A stretch of 64,000 nucleotides of DNA from AP-15 sp963788085 (GTDB lineage: Bacteria; Pseudomonadota; Alphaproteobacteria; ATCC43930; CGMCC-115725): NCBI GenBank assembly GCA_963788085.1, contig CAWBFS010000009.1, positions 62,001 through 126,000 of the forward strand, in the 5' to 3' direction. Made by a program: the position numbers and the translations under genes. Under the pieces are notes generated by a model. It was not told where the DNA came from, searched no databases, and worked only from the letters and a program-made list of their open reading frames with translations. Positions 1-9,277 of this stretch are shown in pieces. The number at the start of each line of letters is the position of its first letter. Position 1 is the stretch's first letter.

Positions 1-81
1 GCCGCCTCACGAGCCGACCTCATCATCACCGGCGATGCCGATCTCCTCACCCTCGGGAGCTATGCCGGTATCTATATAGGC
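1..81 (+). pseudogene. C-terminal remnant of a PIN-domain toxin (COG1569-like)
   Basis: The first 26 codons of frame 1 read like the last strand-helix of PIN-domain putative toxins: a Thr-Gly-Asp-Ala-Asp motif followed by Leu-Leu-x-Leu-Gly-Ser-Tyr. These acidic residues normally complete the Mg-binding nuclease site. The gene begins outside the window. The expected family ending after Gly-Ile is lost: the frame runs straight into a palindromic repeat and then an unrelated aldolase fragment. It is therefore most likely a truncated toxin end. No antitoxin is visible here; one could lie upstream of the window. Confidence 0.5.
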
Positions 82-150
82 CAACAAATCGCAGCCGCAA
101 AGACCTCCATTACCTGCCCATCACCACTGCTCTGCTTCACGGGGCCGGCA

Positions 151-176
151 CCCTCTCCCCGCTCGCGGGGAGAGGG
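151..176. repeat. REP-like perfect inverted repeat
   Basis: Two 12-base arms (CCCTCTCCCCGC and its complement) are separated by only two bases. This is the extragenic palindrome type that occurs in many copies in alphaproteobacterial genomes. It sits exactly at the junction between the PIN remnant and the first aldolase fragment, so it may mark a recombination point. Confidence 0.7.
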
Positions 177-188
177 CTGGGGTGAGGC

Positions 189-589
189 GGCTCTTAGCAT
201 CTTCATGGACGCGGACTACGGCCGCAATCTCGACCGCGACGGCGCCCCGACCAAGGCCTTCGAGCCGAGCCTCTTCGTGTGGGCGACGGTGATGAGCCGC
301 CCGACCGAGGACCGCGCCATCGTCGACGCCGGCCTGAAGGCGCTCGCCTTCGATTCCGGCCCGCCGCTGGTCTGCGACGAGCCCGCCGCCACCTACGAGC
401 GCGCCTCCGACGAGCACGGAAGGCTCGGCATCTCGGGCGCCACCAACCGCCTCGGCCTCGGCGACAAGATCCGCCTCGTCCCCGGCCATTGCGACCCCAC
501 CGTCAACCTCTACGACTGGTATGTCGCGCATCCGCGGGGGCCGCGTCGAACAGCTCTGGCCGATCACCGCCCGCGGGGCGGTGTACTAG
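189..589 (+). pseudogene. DSD1-type (D-threonine aldolase / D-serine deaminase-like) C-terminal fragment, copy A
   Basis: The frame from 205 encodes a stretch starting Met-Asp-Ala-Asp-Tyr-Gly-Arg-Asn and containing Val-Pro-Gly-His-Cys-Asp-Pro-Thr. This matches the C-terminal metal-binding domain of DSD1/D-threonine aldolases, PLP enzymes with an alanine-racemase-like barrel; the His-x-Cys pair is the zinc site. The N-terminal PLP barrel is absent. Near 530 the reading frame shifts, and the usual ending (Val-Glu-Gln-Leu-Trp-Pro-Ile-Thr-Ala-Arg-Gly-Ala-Val-Tyr-stop) is found in another frame, stopping at 589. It is a non-functional 3-prime fragment and the first of five related pieces in the window. 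Confidence 0.75.
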
Positions 590-688
590 ACTCTGGCTCC
601 CACCCATTTGTGGTGCGACCACTGCTGGCAAAACAGCCAATACTTGGGGGTAGCGGCCGCAAGTAACTCGCCGATCTCCAGCCGGCAC

Positions 689-2663
689 CTAATCGCCGAG
701 GTACGGCCCGCAACGCCTCGCGATAAAAAGTGGCAATCTAGCCTGCAAATTTTGATCGACCCTGCCATGTCTTTCCTGACCAAAGTTTTTCTGGAACTCC
801 ACAAAGGTAACAGGCAGCGCCTCTAAATCCGCAGAAATCCATTGCCAGTGCATCTGACTAACATCCGGCACGTGATATACATCATAGTCGAAGCTGACGG
901 TCGCCAACTGCATTATGACGTCAGCTGGATTTGTAATAACATGGGGAAGATTGGGATTGTCCATACAGCCTGTCATCTCACCCAAGCAGCTCCCAGCAAC
1001 GCCTACGACTTCGTGATCGTTCCGAAAGGTAATGTTATTGCTGCGCACAGTATCTCGAAACGCCAATGCGGGAAGTTCTTCATTAGTTCTATATCCGGCA
1101 TCCTCAACTGTGACGCCGTTACCACCGACATCGCCGTCAGCAACATCATCAGGGATCGTGACGTTATTGAGCACGGTTGTTACATGTCGCGAGTTTGATA
1201 TAAAAATCTGAGCGTATCTTAAATCGGCCTTAGGGAATCTGTTGTTCTCCACCGTGTTGCACAGAATCTCCGCGGAACCGGATACCTCGTGAAATAACGC
1301 CCCGCCCGCGAGACCCGTATTCTCGCGGACGGTATTGCCAGCATAAACCGTTCCGTCGTACGAAAAATCAGCCCACAATCCCGAACCGTTATTGGCTTCG
1401 ACAATGTTGTTCTGGACTAATAGATTTTCGGCCTGCGAAAATTTGGCGCCACCAGCGCCCCACCCGGGCTCGATCCTCATATCCATGTTGTTGTAAAACG
1501 CCAACACGACATTATTGCGCGAAATCGTATTGTTTAGCACTACGGCATTTCTGCCCGAGTAACCACCCCAATATCCCCACTCTGATAGCCCATTGAACGG
1601 CTCGTCGTCGTCCATGACAAGGTGCCCGCCGTCCACTGGTTTCGTATTCCCGTCACCAGTCTCTATTCCAAAGTCGCCATTGTCGTGCGCATAGTTCCCT
1701 TCTACGAGTGCAGTGCCCTTGAACTTGATCCCTGAGCCATGGTTGTACCTGACCTCATTGTTGATGATCTTCCAATCAAGGCATGGACGAAAATATCCGA
1801 TCGCGCCGGTTTGTGGGGGATTAGCATATTTTTTAATGACCAGGTTCTTGATCACAACCTGCGCCGGCTTGTAGGTATCGTAGTCATTCGGGAAATGCGG
1901 GTTTGGCAGAAGGTCGCCGCACAAAGTGGGTGGATACAGGCGAAAAGCAGACCTGGGCGGACGCTCTTGGTCCAATTCAAAGGGGTTACAATTGAGAGGA
2001 ATTGCGGCTGGTCTTCTCTTGGGCTGGTAATCGCCTTTTTTGTCCGGCGGTATTTCGTATCCAAACGCAAATGGCGTTAGACTGAGTTCGATTTTATGAC
2101 CAATGGGGTTGCTGGTAACAAAGATCTTTTTATTATCGTAATCAAAATACCATGTATTAGATTCCGTTCCCAAGTCATAAACTGAGCTCACACGCTTCAG
2201 AAAAGAGTCATCGCGAAAGAGCGCCTCTGGAAAAATACAGGGGAGATTGTGCTTGATGCTGTATTCGAACTCCCGATTCGCCTTGCGGAATTGTCCCTTC
2301 CGGTATGCCCGTGCATTGTCCATGCCGTATTCCGCGCTGAAAACCGGGTACTCCAAGGGGAGCGACCCAGTATCCATCCGCTGTCCGCGCCCAATCGGTA
2401 TCCTTAAACAGCTTGGCTCCGCTAAGCGTGGATAAGCGCCTGCCTTTTGGGTCAAGTTCCCCAATGAAGACATCCCCATCCTTGGGCACTACCTGCTGCA
2501 AACGATACTCGCCGACGCTGACGATGAAAGTAGTACCCGGAGGATTTTTGTCCACAATGGACTGAAAGTTGTCCCCATCCAACCGCACTGTCTTAGCCCC
2601 AGCCGATGCAGGAATAAGTAGCGCGACCAGAGGCAGCGCCCATAGCGATTGTATGGACTTCAT
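689..2663 (-). pseudogene. Secreted right-handed parallel beta-helix protein 1, frameshifted
   Basis: The start at 2663 gives a clear Sec signal peptide (Lys, hydrophobic stretch, Ala-Gly-Ala). About 90 residues of N-terminal domain follow, then many Asn-rich short strands (repeated N-N-x-I/V and H-D-N patterns) typical of pectin-lyase-fold parallel beta-helices. The N-terminal 110 codons and the remainder lie in different frames, joined near 2340-2360 by a single indel. The joined protein would be about 650 residues. Its N-terminus and C-terminus closely match the second copy at 4178-7115, so the two are paralogs. Base composition is visibly lower in GC than the flanks, suggesting transfer. 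Function is probably binding, cleaving or epimerising a polysaccharide; the substrate is not predictable. It is either a pseudogene or a sequencing error. Confidence 0.75.
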
Positions 2664-2838
2664 TTAATTCCTCCCTGGCCAGCGCCCTCGTGTGACAAGT
2701 GGGCAACACGTGTTGCGGCGACTTTACTTGACCGGACGATTCCGGTACAAGGTTTCCAACAGTCATCCCAACGTCTATTACCTGTAAGACTGCGGAGACA
2801 TAGCGGCGCCATCCGGTGCGGCATTCGTCTGCCAGAGG

Positions 2839-4119
2839 TCACGGACGCCCTAAGCCAAACAGCCTCAAATCGATGGCATTGGCCATGGCTTGGTAGCCAG
2901 CATCGTTGGGATGAAGATGGTCGCCGCTGTCATACCTCGCCAATAATCGAGTTGAGGCGGCGGGGTCGCGCACGGCGGCGTCAAAGTCGATCGCCGCGTC
3001 GAACTCGCCGCTGTTCCGGATCCAATCATTGACGGCCTGTCGCACCGCTTCGTGCTCTGGAGAGTCATAAAGAGAGCCGCCGATAGGCGTCAGCGTCCCA
3101 CCGTAGACATAAAGCCCTGAGGAGTGACCGCGTCGAATAAGTTGCCGATAACCGGCGATGAGATCATTACCAATAGTGTTTGGGTCGTTATTACCGATAT
3201 CGTTGATGCCCTCCAGCACAACGAGATATCGAGCCCCCGGCGTAGACAGAACATCCCGATCAAAGCGCGTCAATGCGCTCGGGCCGAACCCAAAGTTCAA
3301 AACCCCGTTCCCGCTGATTCCCTCATTCGACACGACTTTGAGCGGCGGACAAAATGAGCACTGAAACAGGCGGTTGACCAGATCATCCGGCCAGCGCCTA
3401 TTGGCATCGACGCTCGATCCCGCTCCGTCCGTTATTGAATCCCCCAGCGCGACGATCCCTTCGCGCCCGGTAACCGCCTCAATCCTGGATAAGAAGTACC
3501 GCGATTGCGAGACCTCGGGGTTATTCACATGGGTGTCAGCAGTCGTGTCGTCATTTGTGATGTAAGCTGTCTGAAGCCCGAGGGCGTGCATAGTCTCAAC
3601 GGTGACGCTTTGCGGAAAATAGAGGCTAACGGCGACGCGCCAAAAGCCGGGCGGAGGGAGGGCCCCACGGCCCGCGATCTTGACGGGATCGCTCAACACC
3701 GGCGGGCCTGGCCGAATTGTGACCGATGTCTTGCCGTCAAAGGTTAATGGATAGTTGAAGAGCGGCAGAATTGACCCGTCGGAGCCCGCCAATGCGATAC
3801 GCGCGTCACCGACGAATACCGCCTCCCCTCCCAATTCGTTGGTGAGTTGCACGCGCAGCGTACCACCCGTGCCTGCAAAGGCAACGCGCGCGATTTGCCG
3901 TACGGATTGATTATTGAGCGTCGGTAATGGCTTGTCATCTCCTCCGGTAGGGCTCGCCGCCCAAATGGCGGCCCAGCGATCACCGACTTCTTGGGCGAAA
4001 GCCGCAGAACCAAACGATATACAAGAGGCGGCAAACGCGACCAAAGCGACAGCGGTACACCAGCGCTGCCCCGCGGATCTCGTTCTCGTTAAAAAATAGA
4101 TCCGTTTGAAAAGCTTCAC
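2839..4119 (-). CDS. Exported SGNH/GDSL hydrolase
   Basis: A 426-residue protein starting at GTG 4119 behind a good GAGGAG ribosome site. Residues 1-43 form a signal peptide ending Ala-Phe-Ala-Gln. The SGNH blocks are all present: Gly-Asp-Ser-Ile-Thr at 226-230 (nucleophile Ser), Gly-Ile-Ser-Gly-Asn at 267-271, Gly-Ile-Asn-Asp at 304-307, and Asp400 with His403 completing the triad. About 180 residues precede the catalytic domain and look like a beta-rich accessory domain. The family deacylates lipids or polysaccharides. Its position between two secreted beta-helix paralogs suggests that all three act on the same extracellular glycan, an inference from context only. Confidence 0.85.
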   Translation of the reverse strand: MKLFKRIYFLTRTRSAGQRWCTAVALVAFAASCISFGSAAFAQEVGDRWAAIWAASPTGGDDKPLPTLNNQSVRQIARVAFAGTGGTLRVQLTNELGGEAVFVGDARIALAGSDGSILPLFNYPLTFDGKTSVTIRPGPPVLSDPVKIAGRGALPPPGFWRVAVSLYFPQSVTVETMHALGLQTAYITNDDTTADTHVNNPEVSQSRYFLSRIEAVTGREGIVALGDSITDGAGSSVDANRRWPDDLVNRLFQCSFCPPLKVVSNEGISGNGVLNFGFGPSALTRFDRDVLSTPGARYLVVLEGINDIGNNDPNTIGNDLIAGYRQLIRRGHSSGLYVYGGTLTPIGGSLYDSPEHEAVRQAVNDWIRNSGEFDAAIDFDAAVRDPAASTRLLARYDSGDHLHPNDAGYQAMANAIDLRLFGLGRP

Positions 4120-5120
4120 TTTCTCCTCTCTTCTTCTCTAATCTTGAGGCTAATCGCCCTCGCGAGGACAGGTAAGGTCACCGACAGCGCACGAGAACGG
4201 GTGACCGGCTGCCAACGAAGAGTCTCCCGCCAGGCTCTTGGCCTTTCGCTTGAAACTGACAGAAGGTAAGCTGCTGAGCATCCCACAACCAGCGCAGTTC
4301 TTGGGCACCTATAAAGTCGAAGTACACGTCTCTCGAGAAAAACACTCTCGATGTCGAGAAAAACGGGATCGACGCGTGCGATTGATCGATATCCTCGCTA
4401 CTGAACGGATCGACCACACAGTTCGCGAAGGACTTCCGCCTTATCAGTGAACGCGCCAGTTTGCCCGATCAAATCCTCACCGGTTACTGGGGAGTGAAAT
4501 ACTGTTCTGTTTTCGTGGACGCTGTTATGCCATGTACAATATTGGAGGTCGTTGTTCAGTGAGCCGCCAGATCCGGAAATTGTGACCCCGAAACGGCTCC
4601 TTTCGATGATCTGTATACCACCTCCCAAGGGGCCGACTGCTATAACGTTATTATAAATATCAACGTCCCGCGAGTTATCTGCTCGGATCGCGCTACCATC
4701 GTTATAACGTACCAAGTTATTAAAGATGTTGGCCCGGAAGCTTATCTCATGAAAGATGCCGTGTGCGTCGCCCGTTCCTTCCGCATGGTGGTTGAATTCG
4801 ACCCGATTTTCGACATAAGTGACATCGATATTGCTAATGTCAGTCCAGAGGCCTGTGCCCCGATTGTCATGTACGTAGTTATCGAATACGAGCAGTCCCT
4901 TACTAAGGGCGAATTTCGCGCCGCCCGCCTCGAAACCCGATTTAAAGCCGACTTCTTCTTTGTTGTTGCGGGAAATCTCATTCTTTTCGACGATACCCGC
5001 CTCTTCTATTAACTGCGCTTCAGTGGTTCCACCTCCGGTAATACCGATTTGTCCATTATCGTGAACGTAATTCGAAGCGACAATGGCTTGCCCATGAAAC
5101 TTGATGCCTCCGCCGTGGTT

Positions 5121-5128
5121 CAGCCGAT
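5121..5128. repeat. Left target-site duplication of the IS element
   Basis: CAGCCGAT abuts the left end of the element. The right flank carries CAGCCGAA. Seven of eight bases match, as expected for an 8-bp duplication with one later substitution. Confidence 0.75.
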
Positions 5129-6260
5129 ATCCCTCTCCAGGCAAGACAGGTTCATGAAATGTTCTGGACCTGCGGCTCGCCTCAGGGTAGCATAGCCCAG
5201 TTCGATCAGAGGGGGATCAATGGCTGGGCTGCGAGAGTTTGTTGTCGAGTTTGGGACGGAGGAGCGGTGCATCGAGCACTTGGCGGGGCTTCGCTGGCCT
5301 GCCGGCTTTGCCTGTGCCGGGTGCGGCGGACGTCGGGCGTGGCGGCTGAAGGCGCGCCCGCGGGTGTATGAATGTGCGGCCTGCCACCGGCAGGAGTCGG
5401 CGACCGCTGGAACGGTGTTTCACCGGACGCGAACCGATCTGACCAAGTGGTTTCTCGTCGCCTATCTGATGGGCCGCGACAAGCGCGGCGTCTCGGCCAA
5501 GTTTCTGCAGCGCGAACTAGGCGTGGCGTATCAGACGGCCTGGACCATGGCGCACAAGCTGCGCCACGGCCTGAGCGAGGACCCGTCGCGTCCGCTGCAC
5601 GGCTTCCTGGAAGCGGACGAGACCTACATTGGTGGCCGCGGCGACCCGACAAGTCCCGGTCGCAGCACCGCCAACCCGGACAAGAGCCTAGTCGTCGCCG
5701 CCGTCGAAAAGGTGCCGGCGCCGAAGAACCGAAGCGGAAGGCATGGACACGCCGTCAAGCGCCAGCACGGGTTCTTCGCCGGAAATGCCCGTATCGCCGT
5801 GCTGCCGGCGGCGACCGGGGCCGAACTGGGAGCCTTCCTCAAAGCCAATGTCGCCGCCAATTCGCATCTGCTGACCGACGGGTTTGCCGGCTATCGCGGC
5901 CGCGAGGCTGATCTCGGTGACTATTTGAAGCACACCTCAGTGATCCAGGACGACAGCGCCAATGCCGGCCAATTCTTCCCGATCATCCACACCCTGTTCA
6001 GCAATATCAAAGCCTGGCTGGTCGGCACTCATCATGGGGTCAGCGCCAAGCACCTCCCGCGCTACCTGCGGGAGTGGTCCTACCGGTTCAATCGCCGCAA
6101 CCTGCCCGACGGTCTGGATCGCTATTTGATCCGGCGGGCTGTCGAGTGCGCCACCATCACCTACGACCAGCTCAAAGCCGGCGCCATACCGACCGGCGCT
6201 TCCCGCGTTCGCCGCCTTCCCGTTATGGTTGGGCAACCTGCTTTAGCTTGATAGGAAGAT
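5129..6260 (+). mobile_element. IS1595-family insertion sequence
   Basis: The element is about 1132 bp. Its left end starts ATCCCTCTCC and its right end, read inward, starts ATCTTCCTAT; with one gap the two ends align imperfectly over about 25 bases and share a CAGGTT block. It carries a single transposase gene and is flanked by near-identical 8-bp duplications, the length usual for IS1595. It interrupts beta-helix gene 2. The transposase frame is intact, so the element may still be active. Confidence 0.87.
5220..6251 (+). CDS. IS1595-family transposase (ISXO2-like)
   Basis: A 343-residue transposase behind a G-rich ribosome site. Residues 32-55 hold a zinc ribbon (Cys32, Cys35, Cys52, Cys55). 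A helix-turn-helix-like stretch follows at about 88-115. The catalytic ISXO2-like domain begins at Glu-Ala-Asp133-Glu-Thr-Tyr-Ile-Gly-Gly, has a second Asp in Leu-Leu-Thr-Asp-Gly-Phe-Ala-Gly-Tyr, and ends with the family's His-rich Trp-Leu-Val-Gly-Thr-His-His-Gly-Val-Ser and Tyr-Arg-Phe-Asn-Arg-Arg. The frame is unbroken. It catalyses movement of its own element. Confidence 0.93.
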   Translation: MAGLREFVVEFGTEERCIEHLAGLRWPAGFACAGCGGRRAWRLKARPRVYECAACHRQESATAGTVFHRTRTDLTKWFLVAYLMGRDKRGVSAKFLQRELGVAYQTAWTMAHKLRHGLSEDPSRPLHGFLEADETYIGGRGDPTSPGRSTANPDKSLVVAAVEKVPAPKNRSGRHGHAVKRQHGFFAGNARIAVLPAATGAELGAFLKANVAANSHLLTDGFAGYRGREADLGDYLKHTSVIQDDSANAGQFFPIIHTLFSNIKAWLVGTHHGVSAKHLPRYLREWSYRFNRRNLPDGLDRYLIRRAVECATITYDQLKAGAIPTGASRVRRLPVMVGQPALA

Positions 6261-6268
6261 CAGCCGAA
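6261..6268. repeat. Right target-site duplication of the IS element
   Basis: CAGCCGAA follows the right end of the element and pairs with CAGCCGAT at 5121-5128, one mismatch. Confidence 0.75.
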
Positions 6269-7157
6269 CCTCGTTCCCCTCCACCAGCCAATCATACCCA
6301 GGATAGTGATTTCCAATTGCTCCGAACTGGCCTGGGTTGGCGTATTTCTCGACAATCAGGTTCTTCACTGTAACTTTCGGAGCTACTGGATGGGAATCGC
6401 GGTTGATTGCAGGTGTTATCGGTTCAAGATCTTCTCCGAATGCGAAGGGCGTAACGGCGAGCTCCAGCTTTGGGCAAGCGGCATTAGTCGGCTCGATGGC
6501 ATAACAATTTGGGTTTTCGTCACCAGCTAGCAGCAAATAAACGACCTGTGTGCCAGTTACTGGCTTGGACGGATCACAGTCTCCATTGCCGGCACGAGGA
6601 CAATCATAGGCAATGAAGTATTGGTTTGGGCCATCAAGTTGGCTTAAGCAGTTTGCCGCCTCTTGTGGTGGCGCCTGGCATTTTTTGCGTTGCATAAATT
6701 CGTTGTTTTTGAAAAGGACTTCGGGGTACTGGCATACGCCGACGAAGGTGCTCGTGTCCGGGTCATCCCCGACGCACTGCCCTTGAAAATACTGATAGCC
6801 TGGTATCATCTGTACTCGAGTTACCCAATATGTTCCGACGGGTTGTTCCCAGTTTGTGATTAGAAGAGACCCGTTGAGGGCCGATAAGAGCTTGCCCTTC
6901 GGGCCGAGTTCGCCAATGAAAATGTCTCCCGCCTTGGGCACCACTTGCTGCATACGATGCTCGCCAGCACTGATGACATAAGTGGTCCCCGCCGGATTCT
7001 GGTTTACAATAGATTGGAAGTCGTTTCCAACCAAGCGGACCGTGTTCGCGCCAGCCGTTGTAGGGATAAGCAAGACGACGAGTACCAACCCCAGTAGAAG
7101 ACGCATCAATTTCATTCATTTCCTCCCTCTCTACAGTCCTAGTGCGGGCAGAAGGCG

Positions 7158-7193
7158 GGGGCGCAATGCGCCCCGCAGGCCCTTTCTTTTTCT
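7158..7193. terminator. GC-rich hairpin next to a pyrimidine run, possible terminator
   Basis: GGGGCG and CGCCCC pair around a five-base loop, followed on the plus strand by a pyrimidine tract with a run of five T. It lies between the beta-helix gene 2 start and the tiny upstream ORF, both on the minus strand. No plus-strand gene ends here, so the role is uncertain. Confidence 0.3.
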
Positions 7194-7262
7194 ATTTAAT
7201 CTGCCACTGCTGACTAACCACAGGCGGGCCGCTCCCTACCAAAGGTGCGCCGCAAAGTGCAA

Positions 7263-7352
7263 TCATACGACAGCGGCCTTTGTCGGTGACGCGTCGAATG
7301 TCAAAAGGCCGATCCCGGCGACGATGGCTGCTGCTGCAAAAATTGGACGCAT
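7263..7352 (-). CDS. Tiny 29-residue signal-peptide-like peptide
   Basis: An ATG at 7352 follows a strong GGGAGGAAAT ribosome site and opens a 29-codon frame ending TGA at 7263. The product is Met-Arg-Pro, an Ala/Ile/Leu-rich hydrophobic stretch, and a short tail Ser-Pro-Thr-Lys-Ala-Ala-Val-Val. This is essentially a signal or membrane segment. It sits upstream of the secreted beta-helix gene on the same strand. It could be a small membrane peptide, a leader, or the stub of a lost secreted protein. No family is recognised. Confidence 0.4.
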   Translation of the reverse strand: MRPIFAAAAIVAGIGLLTFDASPTKAAVV

Positions 7353-7496
7353 GGTGATTTCCTCCCGCTTGCTCAAATTATTAACCATTCAACTCAAGCG
7401 CTAGGAGAAAAAAAGATCCTTAACAAATGTTGGTTAACATCAGAAAATTTATCAACGAAACGGATCGTCGGATCTTATCGCCATCGCAAAAGCGCT

Positions 7497-8252
7497 TTAG
7501 CGCACCATAGGGGGCCTATAAGAGGCGCGGGAGAGAAAGTGTATCCCGGACGGCTGAGGCGCGCCGTCCAGGTGGAGGTAGCCTGCGCTGAATGCGGCGG
7601 CTTCCTTGAGAGCATCGAGGTCCGGTATCCTCAAGTACCGACCCTGGTAAAGGATCAGCCTCTCACTTTGCAGGCGCCGCAACATGCGATTGGCGTGGAC
7701 CTCGGAGAGGCCGAGCGCGTCGGCCAGCTCCGACTGCGTGACCGGCAGCCGATAATTATGGTCGACCGTTTCACCCACCAATCTTAGGCGCTCGTAAATC
7801 TCGCAAAAAAGATGCGCGACCCGCGCGTAGGCGTCGCGCCGGCCGATCGCTGTGATGCGTTCGCGAAGAATGGCCGATCTCTGAAGTGCGTTCCACCAAA
7901 AGGCGACCGCCACACGGGGGTGATCCGTCACCTCGGCTATGAGCCGGTCACGATTAATCCAGGCAATTGCCGTCGGGCCGAGAGCGAAAATTCCGTGGTC
8001 GGTTTCCTTGAGCAGCAAGCTGTAAAGCTCGGTCTTGTCGCCGGGAAACATAAAATCCAGGATCTGGCGGCTTCCGTCGGGCAAAATCTTGTAGCGGCAC
8101 GCATGTCCCGCGATCACGACGAAGACACCGGCGAGAACCTCTCCTTCTCGTACGATGTCCGAATGTGCCGGAAATTCATCCGACCGCAACGTGAGACCAT
8201 TCAGCCATTCCTTGTCTTGGTCGGGCAATGGCAGAAAATGTTCGAGCCTCAT
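7497..8252 (-). CDS. Crp/Fnr-family transcriptional regulator
   Basis: The ATG at 8252 gives 251 residues, the usual family length; an upstream extension of the frame only reads antisense to an aldolase fragment. Residues about 20-125 form a cyclic-nucleotide-binding-like beta-barrel (Val-Arg-Glu-Gly-Glu, then Phe-Met-Phe-Pro-Gly-Asp). The C-terminal winged helix has its recognition region at about 171-200 (Thr-Gln-Ser-Glu-Leu-Ala-Asp-Ala-Leu-Gly-Leu-Ser). There are no clustered N-terminal cysteines, so an iron-sulfur FNR-type sensor is unlikely. Its target genes cannot be read from the sequence. Confidence 0.88.
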   Translation of the reverse strand: MRLEHFLPLPDQDKEWLNGLTLRSDEFPAHSDIVREGEVLAGVFVVIAGHACRYKILPDGSRQILDFMFPGDKTELYSLLLKETDHGIFALGPTAIAWINRDRLIAEVTDHPRVAVAFWWNALQRSAILRERITAIGRRDAYARVAHLFCEIYERLRLVGETVDHNYRLPVTQSELADALGLSEVHANRMLRRLQSERLILYQGRYLRIPDLDALKEAAAFSAGYLHLDGAPQPSGIHFLSRASYRPPMVR

Positions 8253-8379
8253 GATCAACGGTGTCAACACAGCAGTCCCCCATCGGTGCGGTCGCCCGCG
8301 GCGTTTCTCTGCCGTCCGGGCACTTCGGCCAGCCAGCCTATTTACCATGCGAGTAAGGGATTCGTCCCACGCGCAGGCC

Positions 8380-8655
8380 GCCGACAAGGCCGGCCGCACC
8401 CGCGAACTGCTGGCGCGCCACGGCATCGGCTCCCGACCGTCACCGGGACCGGCACCGGCACCTTCGAGTTCGAATTGGCGAGCGGCGTCGATACCGAATT
8501 CCAATGCGGCTCGTACATCTTCATGGACGCCGACTATGGCCGCAACCTCGGCCGCGACGGCGCCCCGACCAAGGCCTTCGAGCCGAGCCTCTTCGTGTTA
8601 GGCGACGGTGATGGGCCGCCCGACGCAAGACCGCGCGATCGTCGACGCCGGTTCA
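8380..8655 (+). pseudogene. DSD1-type aldolase internal fragment, copy B
   Basis: Reading across frames gives Arg-Thr-Arg-Glu-Leu-Leu-Ala-Arg-His-Gly-Ile, then Gly-Thr-Gly-Thr-Gly-Thr-Phe-Glu-Phe-Glu, Gln-Cys-Gly-Ser-Tyr-Ile-Phe-Met-Asp-Ala-Asp-Tyr-Gly-Arg-Asn, ending at Val-Asp-Ala-Gly. At least two frameshifts are present. The fragment stops abruptly at the 3-prime end of higA, so the higBA segment appears to have replaced or split the rest. Copy C resumes on the far side of higBA but starts again from the upstream portion. Confidence 0.72.
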
Positions 8656-8973
8656 GTCGGGCCTACGGGTGCGGTTCGTGCAGCTTGCGCGCCGGGATAC
8701 TGGTTCGACGTTGATGTCGGCTTCGTGCTGGCGGGCTTGTGCGAGATCGTAGGCCACTTGCAGCCGCAGCCAGGTTTCCGCGCCGCCGCCGAATGCCTTG
8801 TCGAGGCGGATCGCCATGTCCGCCGAAATGCCGCTCTTGCCGTTGACCAGATTGTTGAGGGTCTGCCGCGTCACACCCAATGCCTCCGCGGCCTCGGTGA
8901 TTGTCAGACCGAGCGATTCTATGCAGTCGTGCCGCACCGAAAGGCCGGGGTGGGGCGGGTTTTTCATTGTCAT
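8653..8973 (-). CDS. higA: HigA-family antitoxin
   Basis: A 106-residue XRE/VapI-type protein. Residues about 22-60 form the helix-turn-helix (Leu-Thr-Ile-Thr-Glu-Ala-Ala-Glu-Ala-Leu-Gly-Val-Thr-Arg-Gln-Thr-Leu-Asn-Asn). The typical HigA region follows with Ser-Ala-Asp-Met-Ala-Ile-Arg-Leu and Trp-Leu-Arg-Leu-Gln. It lies 19 bases downstream of higB on the same strand, the standard toxin-first order. It would neutralise HigB and repress the shared promoter. The last 10 or so residues read into the junction with aldolase copy B and may be an acquired tail. Confidence 0.88.
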   Translation of the reverse strand: MTMKNPPHPGLSVRHDCIESLGLTITEAAEALGVTRQTLNNLVNGKSGISADMAIRLDKAFGGGAETWLRLQVAYDLAQARQHEADINVEPVSRRASCTNRTRRPD

Positions 8974-8992
8974 GGGTCAACCCTCCTGTTCT

Positions 8993-9271
8993 CTAGTGGT
9001 AATCGACCAAATCGACATCCGTGGTTTCGCCCTCCTCGAAGCGGAAGATGATCCGCCAGTTGGCGCGAACGGTGATGCTCCAATAACCGGCAAGCTCGCC
9101 TTTCAGCGGGTGCAGCCGAAAGCCCGGTAAATCGAGTTGCTCAGGGCGTGTCGCTACATCGAGCCGGGCCAGCATGCGCGCGATTTTGTCGGCATGCTGC
9201 GGGTTCAACTCGCGCCGGTCGTCGTCTTCGTAAAGGCGGCGCAAGCCGCGATGTCGAAAGCGACGGATCAC
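8993..9271 (-). CDS. higB: HigB-family mRNA interferase toxin
   Basis: A RelE/ParE-fold toxin. I choose GTG 9271, giving about 92 residues beginning Met-Ile-Arg-Arg-Phe-Arg-His-Arg-Gly-Leu, the normal HigB start and length. The longer frame with a TTG start at 9292 would begin inside the promoter. Conserved features are Arg-Leu-Tyr-Glu near the start, Leu-His-Pro-Leu-Lys-Gly and the C-terminal Trp-Arg-Ile-Ile-Phe-Arg-Phe catalytic strand. It is expected to cleave mRNA on the ribosome when HigA is lost. It forms an operon with higA. Confidence 0.88.
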   Translation of the reverse strand: MIRRFRHRGLRRLYEDDDRRELNPQHADKIARMLARLDVATRPEQLDLPGFRLHPLKGELAGYWSITVRANWRIIFRFEEGETTDVDLVDYH

Positions 9272-9277
9272 AGCGAA

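Larger units (their letters stand above)
4178..7115 (-). pseudogene. Secreted parallel beta-helix protein 2, split by an IS1595-family element and frameshifted
   Basis: The 5-prime part (7115 down to 6269) has a signal peptide and the same N-terminal domain as copy 1, and ends at the sequence Asn-Glu-Val-Arg-Leu. The 3-prime part (5120 down to 4178) resumes with Asn-His-Gly-Gly-Gly-Ile-Lys-Phe. Copy 1 shows these two stretches to be contiguous (Asn-Glu-Val-Arg-Tyr-Asn-His-Gly). The 1.13-kb IS element sits between them. A second lesion near 4405-4415 shifts the frame, because the C-terminal segment homologous to copy 1 continues in another frame to 4178. The gene was full length before insertion and is now certainly inactive. 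A GGAGG ribosome site precedes the ATG at 7115. Confidence 0.88.
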
